Of a stretch of 13,369 nucleotides of DNA, positions 1-5,157 are shown piece after piece. Position 1 is the first letter of the stretch. The number at the start of each line of letters is the position of its first letter. The stretch is from CAZEJK01 sp964512045 (GTDB lineage: Bacteria; Acidobacteriota; Thermoanaerobaculia; Thermoanaerobaculales; Sulfomarinibacteraceae): assembly GCA_964512045.1 (NCBI GenBank), contig CAZEJK010000139.1, positions 1 to 13,369 of the forward strand, given 5' to 3'. The translations under genes and the position numbers were made by a program. A model generated the notes under the pieces. That model had not been told where the DNA came from, made no database searches, and saw only the letters and a list, made by a program, of their open reading frames with translations.

Positions 1-114
1 GTCGAGCATTTTCCGAAGTGCCTGGAGCGCAGGAGATTGGTGCAGATCGCCGGCACGAACCGCTCAGCTGAGGTCTCAAGCAACCTTGGCTTCCTTGGCG
101 GAACCGTAGGCGAC

Positions 115-133
115 CCGACGGGGATGCCGTCGG
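115..133 (-). other. Small GC hairpin downstream of acuC
   Basis: CCGACGG (115-121) and CCGTCGG (127-133) form a perfect 7-bp inverted repeat around a 5-nt loop, about 43 nt beyond the acuC stop codon in the direction of its transcription. No run of T follows on the minus strand, so it is not a standard intrinsic terminator. It could be a weak terminator or a 3'-end processing structure. I see no supportable gene in the rest of 1-175. Confidence 0.3.
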
Positions 134-175
134 TCCGTGCCGCTGCGAGCTCGGAGCTGAGAGCCGAACGGGGGT

Positions 176-1315
176 TCAGAACCACCAATGCGGGGCCACG
201 GCATCGAGCAGGCGCTGGGCGTTGAGCCGGTTCTGGCGCTCGATCTCCTCGCGCCGAGGGATCTCGCCGATGGCGTCGGGCGGGTCGTGGAAGGTCGTCG
301 GTGGAAAGTCGCCGAGCCGATCGCGCCACCGCTCGACCCACTCCGCGGGCATGACCTCTGGCAGCTCGATGTCCAGGATACATGCCGCCAGCAGTGCCCA
401 GGCCCGGGCGGTGGCTGCGGGGGCGTAGCCGCCACCGAGGGTCACCAGGGCTCTCCCGTCGCAGTACCGCGCCGCGAGCTCCAGCGTCAGCCGATAGGCC
501 CGAGCAAGGTCCTGGGTGGTGAGCATCAGATCGGCGAGGGGATCGGCTGCGTGCGCATCCGCTCCTGCTTGCACCACCAGCACGTCCGGCCGAAAATGAT
601 CCGCCGCCGCCTCTGCGACCCATCCGAGCACCTCGAGAAAGCTCCCGCCCTCGGTGAACGGCTCCAGCGGCAGGTTCAGCTTGAGCCCGCGCCCCATCCC
701 GCGACCAAGCTCGTGGATCCAGCCGGTCCCTGGGAACAGGTACTCACCCGTCTCGTGCACGCTCAGAGTCAGCACGTGCTCGTCACCATCCAGGAGCTCC
801 TGCACGCCGTCTCCATGGTGCGCATCCAGATCGATGTACATCACGTGCAGTCCATGCTGCGTCAGGTGACGAATGGCCATCGCCAGATCGTTGAACACGC
901 AGAAGCCGGACGCGAGCCGACGACGAGCATGGTGGAACCCGCCGCCCAGCTGGAGCACCGTTGCGGATCTGCCACTCGCAATCCGGTTCGCACCCTCCAG
1001 GGTGCCACCCACGATTGCCGCGGCGGCATCGGCCATTCCGATCACGATCGGGTTGTCCGGCGTACCCAGCCCGAAGCGCTCGCCTTCTGGCAAAGCTCCG
1101 GAAGCGCTGGCCGCCCGCACCGCCGCCACGTACTCCCGATCGTGCATCGCCTCGATGATCGACCAGGCTGCTGGAGGCGGCGCCTCCACCGGCACCGTCA
1201 CACCGCACGCCGCCAGCAGGTCGAGCACCATCTCCACCCGATACGGCGCAAACGGGTGGTTCGGGCCGAGGTCGTAGCCGGCGTAGTCGGCCGAGTACAG
1301 TGCCGTCACCGACAT
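176..1315 (-). CDS. acuC: AcuC-like zinc-dependent protein deacetylase (histone deacetylase family)
   Basis: This 379-residue enzyme removes acetyl or other acyl groups from protein lysines in the cytosol; the classical bacterial target is acetyl-CoA synthetase. The family fold is visible from end to end. Residues 124-129 hold a glycine-rich stretch with the catalytic His pair H128-H129. Residues 161-170 (IDLDAHHGDG) give zinc ligands D164 and H166. Residues 249-255 (QAGADAH) give the third ligand, D253. GGGY at 294-297 supplies the transition-state Tyr, Y297. All key residues are intact, so activity is expected. I chose the ATG at 1315 because homology begins there (MSVTALYSADYAG) and it overlaps the end of acuB by 10 bp, which suggests translational coupling. 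A GTG at 1357, preceded by a GGTGGAAG stretch, would add 14 residues. It is the last gene of the acetylation cluster. The family also contains acetylpolyamine and acetoin-linked enzymes, so the exact substrate is inferred. Confidence 0.93.
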   Translation of the reverse strand: MSVTALYSADYAGYDLGPNHPFAPYRVEMVLDLLAACGVTVPVEAPPPAAWSIIEAMHDREYVAAVRAASASGALPEGERFGLGTPDNPIVIGMADAAAAIVGGTLEGANRIASGRSATVLQLGGGFHHARRRLASGFCVFNDLAMAIRHLTQHGLHVMYIDLDAHHGDGVQELLDGDEHVLTLSVHETGEYLFPGTGWIHELGRGMGRGLKLNLPLEPFTEGGSFLEVLGWVAEAAADHFRPDVLVVQAGADAHAADPLADLMLTTQDLARAYRLTLELAARYCDGRALVTLGGGYAPAATARAWALLAACILDIELPEVMPAEWVERWRDRLGDFPPTTFHDPPDAIGEIPRREEIERQNRLNAQRLLDAVAPHWWF

Positions 1316-1932
1316 CTGTGATGCGGCGGCCACACGACCTCGACACCCGTTCGACACAGCGCTTCCACCAGCGGGCGAGGATCGATGGCACCGACCCGGA
1401 GCAGCAGGCGGATCACGCCGTCTCGCTCGGCATGGGAGAGGATCGAGTGGATGTTGATCTGCCGCTCAGCAAGCACGCCGGTTACCTGCGCGAGCCGTCC
1501 GGGCTCGTCGGGCAGCCGCAGCTCCAACCGTGCTGAGGGACGGTGGACTCCGGTCATCATCAGCAGCGTGTCGAGCAGGTCGATGCCAGTGACGATCCCC
1601 ACCAGCTCCTGACCGTCCACCACCGGAAGGCATCCAATCTTGAGCTCGCGCATGGTTCTGGCCGCATGCTCGACAGGGTCGCGTGGCGCCGCGGTCTGTA
1701 CCGGCCGGCTCATGACCTCCGCCACGAAATCCTCTGGCAGACGAGGCGCCTCGGCCAACGCGCTCGTGGCCAGCCGGAGGTCCCTGTCGGTGACGATCCC
1801 TGCCACGCGGCCGCCTTCAACCACCGGGAGATGTCGAATCTCGAGCCGACGCATGATGGCAAACGCTCCATGAAGCGTCTCCGACGGCGCCACCGTGGCA
1901 GGGTCCGGATGCATGATCTCGCGGACAAGCAC
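1306..1932 (-). CDS. acuB: AcuB-like CBS-CBS-ACT regulatory protein
   Basis: This 208-residue cytosolic protein has no catalytic domain. CBS motif 1 spans about residues 1-58 (starting REIMHPDPATV and ending at GIVTDRDL). CBS motif 2 spans about 68-124 (GIVTGIDLLDTLL). An ACT domain spans about 134-200, with the typical DEPGRLAQVTGVLAE opening. Paired CBS motifs usually bind adenine nucleotides, and ACT domains usually bind amino acids. The domain order matches AcuB of the Bacillus acuABC operon, whose biochemical role is unclear. The start is the GTG at 1932: AAGGAG lies 6 nt upstream and the first CBS motif begins at once. The open frame continues upstream to 2142, but that extension (through a dispersed repeat) shows no domain. 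It overlaps acuC by 10 bp and lies 277 bp after pat. I infer that it adjusts the writer or the eraser to energy or amino-acid state. Confidence 0.88.
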   Translation of the reverse strand: MLVREIMHPDPATVAPSETLHGAFAIMRRLEIRHLPVVEGGRVAGIVTDRDLRLATSALAEAPRLPEDFVAEVMSRPVQTAAPRDPVEHAARTMRELKIGCLPVVDGQELVGIVTGIDLLDTLLMMTGVHRPSARLELRLPDEPGRLAQVTGVLAERQINIHSILSHAERDGVIRLLLRVGAIDPRPLVEALCRTGVEVVWPPHHRCR

Positions 1933-1954
1933 GGCGTTCTCCTTCCTTCTAACG

Positions 1955-1993
1955 CGGCCGCGGGCCGTAACCAAATGGGTGCTCCGATGGCGC
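1955..1993 (+). repeat. 39-bp dispersed repeat, copy A
   Basis: This copy aligns without gaps to 11492-11530, with 32 of 39 positions identical. It opens with CGGCCGCGGGCCG, whose arms CGGCC and GGCCG form a 5-bp inverted repeat around GCG. AACCAAA follows, then a variable middle, then CGATGGCGC. Here it sits 22 nt before the acuB start codon, on the far side of its Shine-Dalgarno sequence, and would be in the acuB leader if transcription comes from pat. Confidence 0.6.
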
Positions 1994-2135
1994 CGGTCCC
2001 ACGGCCGCGCAGCTGTCAGCGGTTCGGTGTTGGCCGTTAGCTCCCCCACCCACCCATCTGCCCATGCTGCAAGCGCCTCCACCACTCTTCGACGCCCGAA
2101 GCTCGCAGAGCAGGCTCTGGGGAGGGCGGGCGGCA

Positions 2136-2177
2136 TTCTCAACTCTGAGCTCTGAACTCATCACTCTGAGCTTTGCC
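2136..2177 (-). repeat. Degenerate heptanucleotide tandem repeat
   Basis: Read on the plus strand, 2143-2177 divides exactly into five 7-nt units: CTCTGAG, CTCTGAA, CTCATCA, CTCTGAG and CTTTGCC. A further weak unit, TTCTCAA, precedes them at 2136-2142. The array lies in the 277-bp pat-acuB gap, 33 to 74 nt beyond the pat stop codon. The rest of the gap holds copy A of the 39-bp repeat and a CAGAGC/GCTCTG inverted repeat (2106-2119). I see no further gene in it. Confidence 0.6.
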
Positions 2178-2209
2178 TCGCATTCTCGAAGGTGTCGGGT
2201 CTTCAGTCG

Positions 2210-4639
2210 CTATAGCTGCCGCGCACGCTCGATGGCGCCGGACGGACGCAGCTCGATCGTCAGGTCGCTGGCCAAAGCCACCGAGCCCTCCCGGGCTCCC
2301 ACCACGACTGTGGCCTGCATGGCGTGCAGCCACGGAAGCTCCTCGATCATCTGCGAGACCCTGCCGAGAAGCTCGTCCGAGTCCCACCGTTCGGGCAGCC
2401 CCACCGCAGCCACGGTCTCGGCCACATCCCGATCGCTCAACGGGGTCAACCGGACCGCCAGCAACGTCTCACCCCGCCGCAGCTCGATCAACGGCCCAAA
2501 ATGATCGTCGGTACGCACATTCAGGCGGACAGGATCACCATCGTCAAAGCCCGAACCGCTGCAGGCCAGGTTGAACTGGCCAGCAAGCTCTGTCGCCGCC
2601 GTGCCCGTGACGGTTACCGACGACTTGGTCGTCACGTCTGCCAACAGAGCGTGGACACGCTGCCTGGCCGCTGAGGAGTCGACATCGTCGTACCACACCA
2701 ATGCACCCGGCTTTCTCTGCAGGTACCGGGCATACCGCACCACACGTCCGAGCGCGTGAGCCGCCTCCTCCGGAAAACGATACGACGGAAACGCCTCCCG
2801 CTCCGCTCCCTGCCGGTTGGCGAGACGCGGGCGGACCGCGCCGACATGCCCCATCAGGCACAGCAGCACCGGCTTGGCAACGCCGGTGTGCTTCTGTGCG
2901 CGCACCGCAGCGCGTCGAACCGCGCGGCCGACGGGGTCGGGGGTACACTCGCCCACGCACGCGAAGCTCACGAAGACAGCATCGACCTCCTCGTGCTCCA
3001 GGGCCGTCCGCACCGCGTCCTCGTACTCCTCCGGACTGGCGAGGGGCCCGAGATCGGAGATTCCCGGCCCTGCCAGCTCCAGCCCCTCCGCCTCGCCAGC
3101 ATCCACGAACAGCGTCGCCGCACCCCGCGAGTTCGACACCGCAGCCACCCGATGGCCGCGCGGCAACGGCTGGTTCGCCAGGAGAACCGCAACGTCGAAC
3201 ATCTCCTCCAGCGTCTCGGCGCGAATCAGACCAGCCTGCTGGAACAGCGCCTCCACCTGCACCTCACTGCCGAAGGCCACACCGCCGCCGGCACCTGCCG
3301 CCACCTGGCCGGCCCTCGTGCGAGCGCTCTTGATACACACGATCGGCTTGCGGTGGGACATCCGCCGGGCGATCCGAGTGAACCGGCGAGGGTTGCCGAA
3401 CGTCTCCAGATAGAGAATCGCCACGTCGGTCGCCGCGTCCTCCTCCCAGTAGAGCAACAGGTCGTTGCCCGAGAGCTCGGCACGGTTGCCCGCCGCAACG
3501 AACGTGGACAGGCCCACACCACGCTCGGCCGCGTGCTCGAGAATCACCAGCCCGAGCGCTCCAGAGTGGGAGAAGAGCCCCACGCGCCCTCGCGGCGCCA
3601 GCCCGGTCGCCAGTGTGGCGTTGAGATGGACCTCCGGATCCGTGTTCATGATGCCGAGACAGTTGGGGCCCACAAGGCGAACGCCGTGCGCACGCACGAG
3701 CTGGACCAGCTGCTGTTGACGTTCGGCACCTTCGGCCCCGGTCTCGGCAAAGCCCGAGCTGACGACGACCAGCGCCTTGGCCCCAGCGTACACTGCCTGC
3801 TCGGCAGCCTGAATGACGGTCGAGGCCGGCACCGCAATCACGGCGAGATCCACGGGTTCCGGAAGCTCGGTGGCAGACGGAAACGCCCGCACTCCGTGCA
3901 CCGACTCGGCCCGCGGGTTGACCGGGTACACCGTTCCAGGGAAACCGGCGTGGAGGATGTGTCGGAAGATCAGGTTGCCGATCGCATCGGGCTCACGCGA
4001 CGCTCCGACAACAGCTACCGTCCTCGGCCGCAGCACGGGTTTCAACGACGCCGCCACCGCGATCCGCTCTCGGAGCTCGGTCCGCTCGCGCAGGGCAGCT
4101 GCACCACCCACTGGCAGCTCGACGTGGAACACACCTTCCTCGACACCTTGGTGGATGTCGAACCCGGAGCTCCGGAACACGCCCATCATCGCCTGATTCT
4201 CGAACAGGACCTCGGCCTGGAACGCGACGTACCCCTGCGCTGCGGCGAGGCCCGCAAGCCGTTCGAGCAGCAAGGTGGAGATCCCTCGCCCCTGGTATGC
4301 ATCGTCCACGAGGAACGCGACCTCGGCCGTCCTGCCGTTACCGAACCCGATGTAGTTGCCGACGCCGACGACTGTTCGGTCGTCGTCCTCACCCACCAAC
4401 GCCAGCACACACCCGCGATCCGTCAGCTGACCCGTGCACATGTCGCGCACGGTGGACTCCGAGACCTCGGCAACGGAGCCCATGAATCGCATCTGCAAGG
4501 TCTCCTGGGAGACTCTCCGCATCAGGTCCGCCACCGCAGGGACGTCCTCCGCCGTCCCGATCCGTAAAAGCACACCGAGCCCGTCCTTCAGTAGCACATG
4601 CTCGCGGTAGCGAGCACCGTCGGTGATGATGCGGAACAT
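2210..4639 (-). CDS. pat: Two-part protein lysine acetyltransferase: GNAT plus decayed NDP-forming acyl-CoA synthetase
   Basis: This 809-residue enzyme probably transfers acetyl from acetyl-CoA to lysines of target proteins such as acyl-CoA synthetases. Residues about 24-175 are a GNAT domain with the acetyl-CoA-binding turn QGRGIS at 116-121. Residues about 199-325 are a CoA-binding Rossmann domain (VAVVGASREPDAIGN). Residues about 348-480 and 490-640 are the ligase-CoA flavodoxin-like parts (GLFSHSGALG). Residues 645-809 look like a shortened ATP-grasp remnant, recognisable mainly by DDHFGPLIEL and LTPLSDRDVA. The catalytic SHTG-type histidine of working ADP-forming synthetases is replaced by a Gly/Ala run at 448-454, so the large domain is probably regulatory, as in Salmonella Pat. 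GNAT comes first here; it comes last in Salmonella. The ATG at 4639 has AAAGGGG just upstream; an ATG at 4657 and a further upstream start would lie between or before the proposed -10 and the Shine-Dalgarno sequence. It sits before acuB and acuC. Confidence 0.88.
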   Translation of the reverse strand: MFRIITDGARYREHVLLKDGLGVLLRIGTAEDVPAVADLMRRVSQETLQMRFMGSVAEVSESTVRDMCTGQLTDRGCVLALVGEDDDRTVVGVGNYIGFGNGRTAEVAFLVDDAYQGRGISTLLLERLAGLAAAQGYVAFQAEVLFENQAMMGVFRSSGFDIHQGVEEGVFHVELPVGGAAALRERTELRERIAVAASLKPVLRPRTVAVVGASREPDAIGNLIFRHILHAGFPGTVYPVNPRAESVHGVRAFPSATELPEPVDLAVIAVPASTVIQAAEQAVYAGAKALVVVSSGFAETGAEGAERQQQLVQLVRAHGVRLVGPNCLGIMNTDPEVHLNATLATGLAPRGRVGLFSHSGALGLVILEHAAERGVGLSTFVAAGNRAELSGNDLLLYWEEDAATDVAILYLETFGNPRRFTRIARRMSHRKPIVCIKSARTRAGQVAAGAGGGVAFGSEVQVEALFQQAGLIRAETLEEMFDVAVLLANQPLPRGHRVAAVSNSRGAATLFVDAGEAEGLELAGPGISDLGPLASPEEYEDAVRTALEHEEVDAVFVSFACVGECTPDPVGRAVRRAAVRAQKHTGVAKPVLLCLMGHVGAVRPRLANRQGAEREAFPSYRFPEEAAHALGRVVRYARYLQRKPGALVWYDDVDSSAARQRVHALLADVTTKSSVTVTGTAATELAGQFNLACSGSGFDDGDPVRLNVRTDDHFGPLIELRRGETLLAVRLTPLSDRDVAETVAAVGLPERWDSDELLGRVSQMIEELPWLHAMQATVVVGAREGSVALASDLTIELRPSGAIERARQL

Positions 4640-4658
4640 GGCGGCCCCTTTCAGCCCC

Positions 4659-4664
4659 ATTGTA
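4659..4664 (-). promoter_or_regulatory. Candidate -10 element of pat
   Basis: On the minus strand TACAAT differs from TATAAT at one base. It lies 19 nt before the pat ATG, with the Shine-Dalgarno AAAGGGG between. No convincing -35 hexamer is seen 16-18 nt further upstream. The same hexamer followed by GGG occurs before the kinase gene. Confidence 0.45.
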
Positions 4665-4671
4665 GGCGGGC

Positions 4672-4751
4672 CCTGCAGGCAGCACACCGGACGCGATCAG
4701 GCGTCCCTGGAGCTGGCCCGCTGGTCACACCTGCAGGTCGCCCTGCAGGTG
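4672..4751. promoter_or_regulatory. Three CCTGCAGG palindromic octamers upstream of pat
   Basis: The self-palindromic octamer CCTGCAGG occurs at 4672-4679, 4730-4737 and 4742-4749. I did not notice it elsewhere in the window. The first is just upstream of the candidate pat -10 hexamer, inside the normal promoter spacer. The other two are 12 bp apart, roughly one helical turn. The layout fits binding sites for a dimeric regulator of pat, but it is also explained in part by the hairpin at 4728-4751. Confidence 0.4.
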
Positions 4752-4764
4752 CTCCAGCCGCGCC
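4700..4764 (-). other. Extended stem-loop in the small-gene/pat intergenic region
   Basis: The inner stem is a perfect 10-bp inverted repeat, CACCTGCAGG (4728-4737) with CCTGCAGGTG (4742-4751), around a 4-nt loop. CTGGAGC (4707-4713) can pair with GCTCCAG (4751-4757), sharing one base with the inner arm, and GGCG (4700-4703) with CGCC (4761-4764). In RNA from the minus strand it would start about 20 nt after the stop codon of the small gene. No T tract follows, so it may be an mRNA-end stabiliser, a Rho-independent-like stop without U tract, or a DNA-level operator. Confidence 0.5.
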
Positions 4765-4785
4765 GAAAGGTCGATCGAACCTGCT

Positions 4786-5034
4786 CTAACCCCGGTTCGC
4801 ACGGTCGCGGTTGAGGAGCACCGTCACCGAGGTGAGGCGCTCTTCCAGATCGGACGGAACCGACGCATCCTCGTTCAGCGCCTGCTTGAACGCTTCGGCC
4901 GAGTACGCCGCCTTGAAGCTGGCCGCCATTGTCTGAAACCGCTCGCGGAGCTCGGAGCCCGCATCCGGGTTGGCATCAAGGTACGCCTTGATCTGCTTGA
5001 ACCGTTTCAGAAACTCGCTCGCAGAGATCGGCAT
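4786..5034 (-). CDS. Small acidic/basic helical protein of unknown function
   Basis: I do not recognise this 82-residue protein. It has no signal peptide, membrane segment or cysteine. It looks mostly helical and highly charged: an N-terminal amphipathic stretch (SASEFLKRFKQIKAYLD) is followed by ANPDAGSELRERFQTMAASFKAAY and a C-terminal SDLEERLTSVTVLLNRDR. The ATG at 5034 has an excellent Shine-Dalgarno sequence, GGGAGG, 7 nt upstream, and a TACACT hexamer 19 nt upstream; the open frame extends to 5082 without useful sequence. It lies 146 bp before pat on the same strand and could be the first gene of the acetylation cluster. A role as partner or small regulator of that module is possible but unsupported by any motif. 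Confidence 0.7.
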   Translation of the reverse strand: MPISASEFLKRFKQIKAYLDANPDAGSELRERFQTMAASFKAAYSAEAFKQALNEDASVPSDLEERLTSVTVLLNRDRANRG

Positions 5035-5053
5035 CGCAGGCCCTCCCCGAGGG

Positions 5054-5075
5054 AGTGTACCGCGGCCGGCCGCGG
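5054..5075 (-). promoter_or_regulatory. Candidate -10 element with abutting 16-bp palindrome, upstream of the small gene
   Basis: CCGCGGCCGGCCGCGG at 5060-5075 is a perfect 16-bp palindrome. On the minus strand it ends directly against TACACT (5059-5054), which lies 19 nt before the start codon of the small gene. The palindrome would therefore fill the spacer where RNA polymerase binds, a typical place for a repressor or a spacer-binding activator. No good -35 hexamer is seen. A chance GC palindrome in GC-rich DNA is the alternative. Confidence 0.4.
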
Positions 5076-5108
5076 AGCGCACCGTCTCTCGAGACCGTCA
5101 AGGCCGCA

Positions 5109-5141
5109 ACCGGAAGCCGACTCCATTGAGCCGGCTCCGGT
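5109..5141 (-). terminator. Strong hairpin after the CARDB protein gene
   Basis: On the minus strand ACCGGAGCCGGCTC pairs with GAGTCGGC and TCCGGT around an AATG loop, giving 14 pairs with one bulged T and one G-T wobble. It begins 17 nt after the stop codon of the exported-protein gene and is the obvious transcript end before the next gene. There is no T tract after it, so it may need Rho or serve as an RNA 3'-end barrier. Confidence 0.5.
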
Positions 5142-5157
5142 CACGAGGTGCCAGGTG

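Noticed and set aside
37..225. 62-codon plus-strand open frame at the left edge
   Set aside because: No ribosome site or recognisable protein sequence, and it runs into the acuC coding region in antisense.
188..1321. 377-codon plus-strand open frame antisense to acuC
   Set aside because: The opposite strand encodes a complete deacetylase with all catalytic residues; the plus-strand translation shows no domain.
2106..2119. CAGAGC/GCTCTG inverted repeat
   Set aside because: The 2-nt spacer prevents an RNA hairpin, and it is not placed next to a clear promoter, so an operator role is unsupported.
1933..2142. N-terminal extension of acuB to a start at 2142
   Set aside because: The extension has no domain character and crosses the dispersed repeat, while the GTG at 1932 has an excellent ribosome site and starts exactly at the CBS motif.
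2756..4567. 603-codon plus-strand open frame antisense to pat
   Set aside because: It is antisense to a well-supported gene, its translation is rich in Arg, His and Pro with no domain, and long antisense frames are expected in GC-rich DNA.
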